DNA of 64,000 nt from Actinomycetota bacterium (GCA_016870715.1 VGAL01000002.1:34204-98203); one strand, 5' to 3'. Shown: positions 19,853-29,555, counted from the stretch's first letter. The notes: generated by a model from the sequence alone, not told the origin. Made by a program: numbers and translations.

Positions 19853-21115
19853 ATGAGCGCTACATTGAATCGAGTCTTTATAGCGCGCCTAGCGGGAACT
19901 GCAGTTTTCGACCCAGCTGGTGACCAAGTGGGCAAGGTGCGCGATGCTCTCGCAACCCTGCAAGCAGGACCATTGGCACCGCGAGTATTAGGTCTGATTG
20001 TTGAGGTACCACCTCGACGAAGGATATTCATACCAATTACTCGAATCACTTCCATCGAACCAGGGACTGTCGTGATCACTGGTTTATTGAATGTACGGCG
20101 CTTTCAACCACGCCCTGGTGAATTTCTCGTCCTCGGTGAATTTCTAGATCGCACAACTACTCTGATTGGAAAGACCGAGCGTGTTGTCATTGAGGATATT
20201 GCGATGGAGCAGAGTCGTCGTGGTGATTGGTTATTAAGCAAAATCCATGTTGCTCCGAAAGGAACTGGTCTGCGTCGTCGCGGCCCAGGTAAGACAGTCG
20301 AATTCTCAGAACTCACTGAATTCATTACAGGTGAAACTGATGATGGTGCGCGGAGTTTGATGGCCACCTTGGCAACTCTCAAAGCAGCCGACCTTGCTGG
20401 AGCTCTTCATGAACTATCTATGGCACGTCGGGTCGAAATCGCACGGTCGCTTGATGATGAGCGCCTTGCTGATGTGTTAGAAGAGATGGAAGAGGGAGAG
20501 CGCGTTGCACTCCTTGCGCAATTAGAAGGTGAGCGCGCCGCAGATGTACTTGGTGAAATGGATCCCGACGATGCTGCTGACTTGCTCCGCGAAGTAGGTA
20601 GCGAAAAGGCCGAATCACTTCTTAACTTGATGGAGCCAGAGGATGCTGAGGATGTCCGTCGGTTGATGGTGTACGAAGATTATTCCGCTGGTGGAATGAT
20701 GACGACTGAGCCAGTAATACTTGCCGCCGATAACACAGTCGCTGAAGCGTTAGCAGCCCTTCGTGCCAGTGAGATTACGCCCGCTCTTGCCGCTCAAGTC
20801 TTTGTGACCAGAGCGCCACATGAGACTCCCACCGGGAAATTCTTGGGAATCGCACATTTCCAACGGCTATTGCGGGAGCCTCCTGCAACTTTGCTCGGTT
20901 CAATCATTGATACCGAATCAGAATCTCTCACCCCCGATAAGAACCTCACGACGATTTCTTCCTACTTTGCCGCGTATAACTTGGTAGCAGTTCCAATCGT
21001 CGATGAGAATGATCGATTACTTGGGGTTGTGACCGTTGACGATGTTCTTGACCACTTGCTACCTGAAAACTGGCGTGCGCGCCATGATGATGACGGCCGG
21101 GAGGTGTTGAAATGA
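19853..21115 (+). CDS. Soluble MgtE N-terminal domain + CBS pair protein with N-terminal PRC-barrel-like region
   Basis: LEEMEEGERVALLAQLEGERAADVLGEMDPDDAADLLREV...YEDYSAGGMMTTEPVIL; no membrane domain. Confidence 0.88.
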   Translation: MSATLNRVFIARLAGTAVFDPAGDQVGKVRDALATLQAGPLAPRVLGLIVEVPPRRRIFIPITRITSIEPGTVVITGLLNVRRFQPRPGEFLVLGEFLDRTTTLIGKTERVVIEDIAMEQSRRGDWLLSKIHVAPKGTGLRRRGPGKTVEFSELTEFITGETDDGARSLMATLATLKAADLAGALHELSMARRVEIARSLDDERLADVLEEMEEGERVALLAQLEGERAADVLGEMDPDDAADLLREVGSEKAESLLNLMEPEDAEDVRRLMVYEDYSAGGMMTTEPVILAADNTVAEALAALRASEITPALAAQVFVTRAPHETPTGKFLGIAHFQRLLREPPATLLGSIIDTESESLTPDKNLTTISSYFAAYNLVAVPIVDENDRLLGVVTVDDVLDHLLPENWRARHDDDGREVLK

Positions 21116-21591
21116 GCAATCGTCTTGATCTTCCACGTCGTGGAAAGCGATCACTGCGACCAACTTACAACTCAGAAGCATTTGGTCGGCTCTCGGAGCG
21201 TTTTGCACGTTTCTTAGGGACCGCTAATTTCTTGGTGTACATGTCGGTATTCGTGCTGACATGGGTGTTATGGAATGCCCTCGCACCGAGCGATCTACGC
21301 TTTGATTCGTTCCCCTTCATCTTCCTAACGCTGATCTTGTCTCTACAAGCCTCTTATGCTGCCCCTCTAATTTTGCTTGCACAGAATCGACAAGCAGACC
21401 GGGACCGAATTCAATCTGCCGAAGACCGATCTCGTGATGAGCGCAATCTTGCCGCGACCGAATATCTGACACGAGAGATTGCAGCGCTCCGTGAGGGACT
21501 TGGCGATGCCGCTACTCGCGATTTCATTCGTGGTGAGCTCCGGGAATTACTTGAAGAGTTGCGAAGCAAAGTGGAGTCGGACTCGGAGTAA
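21112..21591 (+). CDS. DUF1003 membrane protein
   Basis: ARFLGTANFLVYMSVFVLTWVLWN...SYAAPLILLAQNRQADRDR; overlaps upstream stop by 4 nt. Confidence 0.92.
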   Translation: MSNRLDLPRRGKRSLRPTYNSEAFGRLSERFARFLGTANFLVYMSVFVLTWVLWNALAPSDLRFDSFPFIFLTLILSLQASYAAPLILLAQNRQADRDRIQSAEDRSRDERNLAATEYLTREIAALREGLGDAATRDFIRGELRELLEELRSKVESDSE

Positions 21592-21595
21592 GCCC

Positions 21596-22033
21596 TTACT
21601 TTCTCCACTCTTCTCTAAATGTCCACCCAAGTCGCTCACACTTATGAGCAATTTGTTCAATCTCGCGCTCCAATATGTCTGAAGCTCTGTTAAGTTGTGC
21701 GACATCACCCACGTGCTTGTCAACGTGTTGACTCCACGCGCACATTGCAGCCGTAAATTCCCTAAAAATATATGCAGCCTCATGTTCGGCCGGGGAATCT
21801 TGAGGGGCTTGGGCAAGAATTTTTTTGATATATGTCTCAGCACCCGTTCCATCTGATGCCGCCTTCTGCGCTGCAGATTTGTAGTAGCGATATGACTCAA
21901 TAAAGGGGAAGAAGAGTTTCGTGGAGTCACTCCTGCCACCCGGAGAACCTGGCTCATACTCTCTAAAGTGCAACCAGTACCAGCCACTCAAAAGTATTGG
22001 AATGATCAGAAGGACTAAGAATTGAAGTTCCAT
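21596..22033 (-). CDS. Hypothetical protein with one N-terminal TM helix
   Basis: 145 aa ORF filling the gap between DUF1003 and PsiE-like gene; no family recognised. Confidence 0.6.
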   Translation of the reverse strand: MELQFLVLLIIPILLSGWYWLHFREYEPGSPGGRSDSTKLFFPFIESYRYYKSAAQKAASDGTGAETYIKKILAQAPQDSPAEHEAAYIFREFTAAMCAWSQHVDKHVGDVAQLNRASDILEREIEQIAHKCERLGWTFREEWRK

Positions 22034-22082
22034 CGATAAGCACCCCTCTGCTCCGCTTCATAGCTTCTGGAAGGAAGAGCTA

Positions 22083-22547
22083 TCACCCTTGCTCCATGGG
22101 ATCGAAACTTCTTCGTGAGAATTTTGCAATTGCAAGCGCTACTACTAAGAGTAAGCTGATTATGGCGCTTATTCCGAGTTCATAGAGAAGGCGTGTGAAT
22201 TTCTCTTGACTAATGTCACTTCCCAGTGTCAACGTGGCACCAACAGTCAAGATACTTCGAACAGACGCAATCACGCCAATTATCAAGAAGCTCTCTAATT
22301 GATAAGAGCCGTTGGTAAAACGTCCAATAACGGTTCGAAGAATCTCCAGCAAAATAATGACAAAGAGAAGGTCGTTTATTCCGCGAATCGCTCCTTCAGG
22401 GTAAATCCGCTCGGCTTCAATAAGTCGAATAACTCCCTGATAGGTTGAAATAAGCGCAACAATAAAAACGCCTACTCCAAGGAGGGCGTGCATCAAGTCC
22501 TCGGCTATATCGACAATTTTGGGAGGTAACACAGTGCGCTGAGCCAA
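22083..22547 (-). CDS. PsiE-like membrane protein (TTG start)
   Basis: 4-TM pattern, GINDLLFVIILLEILRTVIGRF; AAGGAG SD before TTG at 22547. Confidence 0.75.
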   Translation of the reverse strand: MAQRTVLPPKIVDIAEDLMHALLGVGVFIVALISTYQGVIRLIEAERIYPEGAIRGINDLLFVIILLEILRTVIGRFTNGSYQLESFLIIGVIASVRSILTVGATLTLGSDISQEKFTRLLYELGISAIISLLLVVALAIAKFSRRSFDPMEQG

Positions 22548-22615
22548 CGCTGCTCCTTAAATTACTTTGGTAACTAAAGTGTAGGTACTACTTGCTCAAT
22601 CAGCCAGCCCAAAGG

Positions 22616-23737
22616 TCATGAACGCGGTGAAATTGGCAAGTGTCGCCCAGCCAGCGAGACGCTCCGTTTCAACAGTTGATCGGCAATCTCTTCAAGAGCC
22701 TTTGTGGAGCCCCGACCTTCTGCCATAGGGGCTCCAATATCTCCAGCCTCACGTAGCTCAGGATCAAATGGGATTCGCCCCAATAACGGCACTGGAGCAC
22801 CGGTGAGTTTCTCTAAGCGTGCCACGGTCTCTTCCCCACCACCTGAACCAAAGAGCGAGATCATCTCGCCGCAATGTGGGCAGGCGAATGCAGACATATT
22901 CTCAATGACGCCGGTGAGTTGTTGCTTCAATTGATGGGCAAGGCGTCCAGCGCGCTCAGCCACTTCTGCCGCAGCCACTTGTGGCGTTGTGACAACGATT
23001 AATTCTGACGATGGAATCAATTGACCAAGTGAGATAGCGATATCTCCGGTACCAGGTGGCAGATCGAGTAAGAGGAAATCTAATTCACCCCAGAATGCAT
23101 CGGCTAAGAGCTGTTCTAACACCTTATGAAGAATCGGTCCTCGATAGGCAACTGGGTCTTCACGTTGTGGTTTGAACATCTCCATCGAAGCGACTCTGAT
23201 TCCACGAGTATCCTCAGGAGGAATGAATGTGGTGTTATCAATCGCCGTAGGACGTGCTCCGAGCATGCCAAGAATTCGCGGAATGGAGTGGCCGTAAACA
23301 TCGGCATCCAAGATTCCCACTCGCTGACCTCTAGCAGCCAAAGCGACTGCGAGATTGGCAGTAACTGAGGACTTTCCAACGCCCCCTTTCCCGGATGCGA
23401 TTGCAAAAACACGCGTTAACGAATCTGGACGAGCAAATGGAATCGTTTTTTCATTTCCACCCCGAATGATCCGTTTAATTTCATTTCGCTGTTCATCACT
23501 CATTACATCAAAATCTATTTGCACGCTCTTGATATTTGAAATACCAATTACCGCCTTAGAAATATCTTCTTGCAAGCGATCTTTCATCGGACAACCTGCG
23601 ATGGTTAGGTAGATACCGATTCTGGCGACATCCCCAGAAATATCGATGCTCTTTACCATGCCTAATTCAGTCAGTGGTCGCCGAAGTTCTGGATCGATTA
23701 CTTTAGTAAGAGCCTCTCGAATTAATTCACTGCTCAT
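22616..23737 (-). CDS. mrp: Mrp/NBP35-family Fe-S carrier ATPase
   Basis: ASGKGGVGKSSVTANLA; FACPHCGEMISLFGSGGGEE; N-terminal DUF59. Confidence 0.95.
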   Translation of the reverse strand: MSSELIREALTKVIDPELRRPLTELGMVKSIDISGDVARIGIYLTIAGCPMKDRLQEDISKAVIGISNIKSVQIDFDVMSDEQRNEIKRIIRGGNEKTIPFARPDSLTRVFAIASGKGGVGKSSVTANLAVALAARGQRVGILDADVYGHSIPRILGMLGARPTAIDNTTFIPPEDTRGIRVASMEMFKPQREDPVAYRGPILHKVLEQLLADAFWGELDFLLLDLPPGTGDIAISLGQLIPSSELIVVTTPQVAAAEVAERAGRLAHQLKQQLTGVIENMSAFACPHCGEMISLFGSGGGEETVARLEKLTGAPVPLLGRIPFDPELREAGDIGAPMAEGRGSTKALEEIADQLLKRSVSLAGRHLPISPRS

Positions 23738-24030
23738 GGAAGTTGTGGATCCTGTCGGACCGAGTTCTTATCGAGAGCAGGTTCATCCTCAAGGGCCTGA
23801 CGCATTTGCTTTCTGATGAAACTCTTAGGATTGAGATCACTCACGCTCAAGTCTTCAAAACCTGGACCTAAGTTCTCGCGTAGATCGCTCGTGGCAGATT
23901 GTGTAAAGCCACGGACTTTACGGAGGAAGCGCGCGGCGTCTGCTGCGAAGGTAGGAAGTTTAGATGGACCAACTAAGACCAAGGCAACAAGGGCCAAACC
24001 AAGGAGTTCGCCGGCACCAATATCGAGCAT
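23734..24030 (-). CDS. tatB: Twin-arginine translocase subunit TatB
   Basis: MLDIGAGELLGLALVALVLVGPSKLPTFAADAARFLRKVR. Confidence 0.9.
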   Translation of the reverse strand: MLDIGAGELLGLALVALVLVGPSKLPTFAADAARFLRKVRGFTQSATSDLRENLGPGFEDLSVSDLNPKSFIRKQMRQALEDEPALDKNSVRQDPQLP

Positions 24031-24045
24031 CTAACTATCGTAACG

Positions 24046-25242
24046 CTACTGCTGCGCAGCGACCAAAGTTGCCTTAACTACCTTCGTTACCTCCTCGCGC
24101 TTGACGGTAATGGAAACTCGGTCTCCTGGGGCTCGATTTCGGATTGCAACGATTAATTCATCTGGGTTGGTGATCACGCGTCCATCGAGGTTAATGATGA
24201 TGTCCCCTTCTTGAATACCCGCTGCATCTGCGGGACCTCCTGGTGAGACCGAAGTGATGAGCGCACCACTCTCGCCATAATTGGTATCAACCGAGACCCC
24301 CAAGATTGGATAAGAAGATTTTCCGGTTTTGATTAACTCTTCAGCTGTCCGTCGCGCCTGATTGATAGGGATAGCAAAACCAAGACCTATCGATCCAGTC
24401 TGTCCACTAAAAGATCCCAAAGTTGCGATTGCAGTGTTTACTCCGACTACCGCGCCAGTTCGATCCACGAGCGGACCACCCGAATTACCTGGATTGATCG
24501 CGGCATCGGTCTGTAGCGCATTGATGAAAGAACTCTCCCCTCGATTTGCGCCTGCAGTGACGGCACGATTTTTCGCGCTAATGATTCCCGATGTGACTGT
24601 TCCTGATAAACCAAGAGGCGATCCAATTGCGATTACCGAATCTCCAACTTGGACCGAATCGCTATTGCCAAATTGAAGCGCGGGCACTCCAGTTCGGGTC
24701 ACCTTGATTACTGCAAGATCGTATGCGGGATTTACGCCGACAATCTTTCCTCGTACAACTTTGCCATCATTGAACGAAACGTTAAGTGAGCCACCGCGTG
24801 CCACATTCTCCACCACGTGGTTATTGGTGAGTATGTATCCATCAGAACGAATCACAAATCCCGTACCGGTACCGGCGCCACTACGAGAGCGGGTCGAAAT
24901 GGAGACCACTGATGGCAGAACACGCGAAGCAATGGCTGCAACCGATTCTGGCGCACGTTCAACAGCGTTATTGGTCGCAACTAGATTGACCCGTGAATCA
25001 AAGAGTGCGGAACCATTTGCAAGATTCCCTGCGATGCCACCAATCGCCCCTGCAATCAACGCCATTCCCACCGCAAGACCAACGCTTACCCGCCCACCAT
25101 GTACCCCCCGGTGTCGCTGCGCTGATGCACCTCGATCAGGAAATGGCTGCGCGCTCTGCGGAAGGTAAAAATTTGCAGGCACGTTTGGACGTTGATTATG
25201 GGCATACTGCGCCGCCGGTGACCACCACTCTGGTTGACTCAT
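24046..25242 (-). CDS. HtrA/DegP-type membrane serine protease with PDZ domain
   Basis: TNNHVVENV, YDLAVIKV, NPGNSGGPLVD catalytic motifs; N-terminal TM. Confidence 0.94.
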   Translation of the reverse strand: MSQPEWWSPAAQYAHNQRPNVPANFYLPQSAQPFPDRGASAQRHRGVHGGRVSVGLAVGMALIAGAIGGIAGNLANGSALFDSRVNLVATNNAVERAPESVAAIASRVLPSVVSISTRSRSGAGTGTGFVIRSDGYILTNNHVVENVARGGSLNVSFNDGKVVRGKIVGVNPAYDLAVIKVTRTGVPALQFGNSDSVQVGDSVIAIGSPLGLSGTVTSGIISAKNRAVTAGANRGESSFINALQTDAAINPGNSGGPLVDRTGAVVGVNTAIATLGSFSGQTGSIGLGFAIPINQARRTAEELIKTGKSSYPILGVSVDTNYGESGALITSVSPGGPADAAGIQEGDIIINLDGRVITNPDELIVAIRNRAPGDRVSITVKREEVTKVVKATLVAAQQ

Positions 25243-25356
25243 AGTGAGTAACTCTCCTTGGTTGGTAAGTTGAACTATGGCTCCAGAATTCCAAAGAAAC
25301 CTGAGAGCGCGCTGAAATTCCCCCTAAACCTAAGACAGAAACCGGCCTATCGCCAG

Positions 25357-26007
25357 TTATCGCTTGACCGCCATAAAAAGGCCATCTCCCACACCAACAA
25401 GCGAACAGGTCCACCGCTCGCGATCTGCGCGCAAATTACGGAGCAACTCACGTCGAGCGACGGTGACCTCATCTCGTTGAGCTAAATCTGCGACTTTGTC
25501 ACCATGCAAGGCATGTACCAGGAGACAGACACCACCGCTCCGTAATACACGATGAGCTTGCTCAATAAGATCACCGCTCTCATCTGAATATTCTCGAACA
25601 ACAATCATGTCGTAACCCGAATCGGTGAGTTTTCGCAAGATCTCATATGGCGCGCCATGGATCAATCGAACCCGCTGTGGCGAGATTCCCATCTCATCAC
25701 ATGCTTGTCGAGCTAGATGCACATGCTCTGCCTCTGCATCAATAGATGTAAGCGTGCCACTCTCTTTTATTCCATCTGCGAGCCATAACGTACCTACGCC
25801 CGTTCCAGTCCCTAATTCAACTGCACTGTGAACCTGAATTGCACGTGCAAGCATCTGCAAGAAGGCGCCAGTTCCTTGAGATGGTTCATCGCTTCCTAAT
25901 TCAGAACCTCGACTTCGAGCGCTCTGTATTTCGAGCTCTTCAACAATGAAACTCTCAATGAATTCCCTGACCTTCTCGAGTTGCTCACTCATAAGGTCTG
26001 TAACCAT
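25357..26007 (-). CDS. O-methyltransferase (class I SAM)
   Basis: AVELGTGTGVGTLWLADGI...ITSIDAE-like motifs; position next to htrA as in Rv1220c locus. Confidence 0.88.
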   Translation of the reverse strand: MVTDLMSEQLEKVREFIESFIVEELEIQSARSRGSELGSDEPSQGTGAFLQMLARAIQVHSAVELGTGTGVGTLWLADGIKESGTLTSIDAEAEHVHLARQACDEMGISPQRVRLIHGAPYEILRKLTDSGYDMIVVREYSDESGDLIEQAHRVLRSGGVCLLVHALHGDKVADLAQRDEVTVARRELLRNLRADRERWTCSLVGVGDGLFMAVKR

Positions 26008-27494
26008 TCGGTGAGCAAGCGAACTCCAAATCCTGTCCCGCCTTTCGGGTTCTCCCCTGAATCCGAATCACTCCTACCCACCCCTGCAATATCGAAATGG
26101 ACCCATTTGGTTTTCTTAGTACCACCAACAAATTTCTCAAGGAAGAGCGCTGCGGTGATGGAACCAGCGCCGACGCTTGGCTTTTCGGCAATATTTTTGA
26201 AATCAGCAACATGAGATCGAAGGCTCGTTGCATACTCGTCGACTAAGGGCATGTGCCAGACACGATCTCCCGAACTCTCACCTGCTTTAGAGAACTTGGC
26301 AGCTAAAGTGAAATCTCGGGTGTACATCGCCGCATAATGTCTACTCAATCCAAGAGTCGCTGCCCCAGTTAATGTAGCAAGATCAATGAGATAATCAGGG
26401 TCTAACTTTTCCATCGCATAACCTATGCCGTCCGCGAGCACTAATCGCCCTTCTGCATCAGTATCGATAACCTCGACAGTCTGCCCGTCGTAATGGGTAA
26501 TCACATCAGATGGTCGCTGTGAAGTGGCCGAGAGTAAATTCTCAGCACACATCAATAATCCCGTGATTCGGCAATCTATTCCAAGCTCTGCTGCTGCCTT
26601 GATTGCTCCGAGAATTGCAGCCGCTCCTGCCATATCGCTCTTCATGGCCACCATGTTCTCGTAGGGACGTTTGAGTGAGACCCCTCCGGTGTCGAACATT
26701 ATGCCTTTTCCAACGAGTACTACATGGGGACCCTTACGCTTTCGCGAATTGTAAGAAATCTCAATCATCGCAGGTGGTCGCTTGGGTGAAGAATTTCCCA
26801 CTGCAGTTAAACCGCCAAAGCGCGCCAGCGCCTTTGCACCCTGATGCACGGTGATTTCTACTGGTGACTTGCCTAGCGCTTTGCGCGCTTGGGTTGCCAT
26901 CCACTGTGGACTCTTCATATTTGAAGGCGTATGAATGAGATCTCGCGTTAACAGCGCTCCCTCTAACATCGCCTCTGCTTCTTTCACGTCGTACTCTCGT
27001 AATACAGTAAATGATGGGGCTTGTTTGTTCGAGATAATTTCCTTACTCCCGCTTATCTTGAATTGATACGCCGCCAATGCAAGCGCTAACGCATGGGAGC
27101 GAGTCAACTCGCCTTTGCCGCCACAGAGCGAAGCGCAACTCTGGGAGCTCCCTCGGAGTTTTCTCCCGATAGCGCTCCCGGCTTTCACGAGATCGCTGCG
27201 CGTGCCATCGCCAACTCCCACCAGATAGATGCTCTTTAATGAGGATGCGTTGCCAGAAGTGACAGGGATGTCAAGAAGTTCTCCTGCTTTGCCAGTCAGT
27301 GAATGTCGAACCACCAAGTCATTGAGATTTACATCAAAAGACTTAAGGAAAGTTCGAACCTCGGCACCTGCCTCAAGAAATACTTTGGCAGGCTCACCTT
27401 TTTTTACAGGTATCGCAAGCACATCACTTTTTCGTAAAGTGGAGGAGGTGTACGGAAGAATCCGAGGGTGCTGCTGAGCGGTAGGTCGAGGCAC
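25989..27494 (-). CDS. pepA: Leucyl aminopeptidase (M17)
   Basis: VGKGIMFDTGGVSLKR, NTDAEGRL-type motif VIDTDAEGRLVLADG; GTG start. Confidence 0.94.
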   Translation of the reverse strand: MPRPTAQQHPRILPYTSSTLRKSDVLAIPVKKGEPAKVFLEAGAEVRTFLKSFDVNLNDLVVRHSLTGKAGELLDIPVTSGNASSLKSIYLVGVGDGTRSDLVKAGSAIGRKLRGSSQSCASLCGGKGELTRSHALALALAAYQFKISGSKEIISNKQAPSFTVLREYDVKEAEAMLEGALLTRDLIHTPSNMKSPQWMATQARKALGKSPVEITVHQGAKALARFGGLTAVGNSSPKRPPAMIEISYNSRKRKGPHVVLVGKGIMFDTGGVSLKRPYENMVAMKSDMAGAAAILGAIKAAAELGIDCRITGLLMCAENLLSATSQRPSDVITHYDGQTVEVIDTDAEGRLVLADGIGYAMEKLDPDYLIDLATLTGAATLGLSRHYAAMYTRDFTLAAKFSKAGESSGDRVWHMPLVDEYATSLRSHVADFKNIAEKPSVGAGSITAALFLEKFVGGTKKTKWVHFDIAGVGRSDSDSGENPKGGTGFGVRLLTEWLQTL

Positions 27495-27513
27495 TTGCTA
27501 ACCGTAGCGCCTG

Positions 27514-28704
27514 TCAATGGCGGAGCAAGCGAAAGAACGCTACTCCGATCACGCCACTTATGAGCGAACCGGCCATCACTGCGGTAACCGCGAGATCCTG
27601 AAGCTCCGGCTCGGTAAATGCCAACTTAGCGATAAAAATGGCAACAGTGAATCCGATCCCCGCGGTGCTGCCGACCGCAACAAGAGCGCTATTGGCCGTT
27701 TCTGGTGGAAGTTGCGCCACCCGCGCAGCAACGGCTGCCTTTGCGGTGAGAAAAATACCGAGTGGCTTACCCACCACTAAGCCCAAGACGATTCCCCAAG
27801 CGATGGGTGATGTACGTGCTGCATCTATCGCAGAGGCAGAGATCGCTACGCCAGAGTTTGCGAGTGCAAAAAGTGGCACAACCACAAATGCCGAAAATCC
27901 ATGAAAGTTGCCTTGTAATTTCTCGACAAGTGTCAGTCTGCCATCTTCAATATCTTCAAGTCTTTTATCGGTAATCGTTGTTGCTGGAGTGAGTAAACCC
28001 ATGATTACACCGGCAAGGGTTGGGTGCACTCCTGCCTTATATAGGCTAAACCAGAGTAACAATCCCACAATTGCGTAGACATAACTCTTGATCACTCCGA
28101 TCTTCTGTAAAACCAGAACTGCAAGCGTTGCACCGAGAGCGGCAAGTAACCATGAGAAGAGAGCGCCCGCTGAAAAAACGAAAGCGATGATGATAATCGC
28201 ACCGATATCGTCGATGACTGCCAGAGCTAAAAGAAAAGATTTCAAACCATCTGTAGCCCGCGAACCCATCAATGCAAGAATTCCTACCGCTAATGCAATA
28301 TCTGTTGCTACCGGAATCGCCCATCCTTCCGGAGCGGTTGATCCTGCGATGGCTAGATAAATCAGAGCCGGTATCGCCATGCCACCTATCGCAGCAAAAA
28401 AAGGCGCGGCAGCCGAGCGAATTTCAGATAGGTGTCCAGAGGTAAGTTCCCGTTTGATCTCAAGACCAACGACAAAGAAAAAGATGGTCATCAACCCATA
28501 GTTAATCAATTTGAGAATTGTGAGCTCTAGATCTATCCCAAGGGGTTTGAGCGAGAATGAAAAATCTAAGGTCTTGAAATAAGCATCAGCAAAGGGTGAG
28601 TTTGCAATGAGCAAACCAAGAGTTGCTGCAAAGAGTAAGAGGATTCCAGAGGAGCTCTCTTTTTCGAGGAAATCTCGAAACGGAGCAAATCTATTTTTTG
28701 ACAA
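27514..28704 (-). CDS. nhaA: Na+/H+ antiporter NhaA
   Basis: FFFVVGLEIKRELTSGHLS, ATDIALAVGIL, AVIDDIGAIIII. Confidence 0.95.
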   Translation of the reverse strand: MSKNRFAPFRDFLEKESSSGILLLFAATLGLLIANSPFADAYFKTLDFSFSLKPLGIDLELTILKLINYGLMTIFFFVVGLEIKRELTSGHLSEIRSAAAPFFAAIGGMAIPALIYLAIAGSTAPEGWAIPVATDIALAVGILALMGSRATDGLKSFLLALAVIDDIGAIIIIAFVFSAGALFSWLLAALGATLAVLVLQKIGVIKSYVYAIVGLLLWFSLYKAGVHPTLAGVIMGLLTPATTITDKRLEDIEDGRLTLVEKLQGNFHGFSAFVVVPLFALANSGVAISASAIDAARTSPIAWGIVLGLVVGKPLGIFLTAKAAVAARVAQLPPETANSALVAVGSTAGIGFTVAIFIAKLAFTEPELQDLAVTAVMAGSLISGVIGVAFFRLLRH

Positions 28705-28870
28705 GCGCTACGGCAGCAGAGAGGCACTCGGAGAGTCGGTTCGCTTCATCTGCATTGAGTTCAACTACCAAACGTCCGCCACCCTCGAGCGGTACACGCA
28801 TCACCAGGCTCCGGTTCTCTTTAGTGACCTCCATAGGACCATCACCGGTTCGGGGTTTCATAGCTGCCAT
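28691..28870 (-). CDS. DUF3117 family protein
   Basis: MAAMKPRTGDGPMEVTKENRSLVMRVPLEGGGRLVVELNADEANRL (matches Rv1211-type). Confidence 0.92.
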   Translation of the reverse strand: MAAMKPRTGDGPMEVTKENRSLVMRVPLEGGGRLVVELNADEANRLSECLSAAVALVKK

Positions 28871-28877
28871 TCCCGAA

Positions 28878-29078
28878 TTATCTCGCACTCTCGCCAGCCT
28901 GGGAAATTAGGGCCGCAATCCGAGCCCGCCCCCGCTCCAACACCACCAATACTGCCCGTTCCGGGACAGAGAGGAGCCGGGCAATCTCAGGTATCGAGCG
29001 GCGCTGCAGGTAGACCAGGGTGAGGATTGTTCTCTCCTCCTCCGGCAGGCGCTCGAGCAAGTCGAGAAAGGGGCTCAT
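28878..29078 (-). CDS. Stand-alone sigma-70 region-4-like HTH protein
   Basis: MSPFLDLLERLPEEERTILTLVYLQRRSIPEIARLLSVPERAVLVVLERGRARIAAL; GGAGGT SD 10-12 nt upstream of ATG 29078. Confidence 0.78.
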   Translation of the reverse strand: MSPFLDLLERLPEEERTILTLVYLQRRSIPEIARLLSVPERAVLVVLERGRARIAALISQAGESAR

Positions 29079-29143
29079 ATTGGTGAGATTACCTCCAAAC
29101 CTTGGTAAATCCTTAAGGCGTGATCTTCCAGATGCTGACCAAA

Positions 29144-29542
29144 TCAGCTCCGTATCTGGCGGGCAAAGCGGTGCAAGCTGAGCCAAACCCCCAGAGCAAG
29201 TCCAGGTTTTAACAGGGTTGCTAGCGCTCCAGTTAACTCTTCATTCCATGTAAAACGGGTGTGAGCAGGATCGAGCACTTCTAACTCAAAGTAGCCCGTT
29301 CCTCGAAGCCACCTGCCGTAATGGAGCACATCACAGCGATGTGGCGGCTCCCATCTGCGAACCTCCATGTGATCCCAGATTCCCAACAGAGCGCGACTTG
29401 GAACTACTCCGGTAAATGCCGCAATTTTCGTGCCCACTCCACCGTGATCCTCAAGCACATCCACGCGGGTTGCCAACATCCACTCCCCTTGAGAGGTCCA
29501 ATCGGCAATCGCATCCCAGATTTTTTGGATTGGAGCCTTCAT
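29144..29542 (-). CDS. SRPBCC-family protein
   Basis: MKAPIQKIWDAIADWTSQGEW...; upstream in-frame KLEFTLT suggests the N-terminus may extend. Confidence 0.8.
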   Translation of the reverse strand: MKAPIQKIWDAIADWTSQGEWMLATRVDVLEDHGGVGTKIAAFTGVVPSRALLGIWDHMEVRRWEPPHRCDVLHYGRWLRGTGYFELEVLDPAHTRFTWNEELTGALATLLKPGLALGVWLSLHRFARQIRS

Positions 29543-29555
29543 CGTGAGAGTGAAT

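Noticed and set aside
19822-20079. N-terminal extension of the DMT transporter ORF
   Set aside because: Extension overlaps the divergent MgtE-like gene; start at 19821 fits the promoter motif.
24362-25168. Long + strand ORFs (104 and 154 aa) antisense to htrA
   Set aside because: Low-complexity Ser/Ala/Pro/Thr translation in the shadow of a well supported gene; typical antisense ORF artefact.
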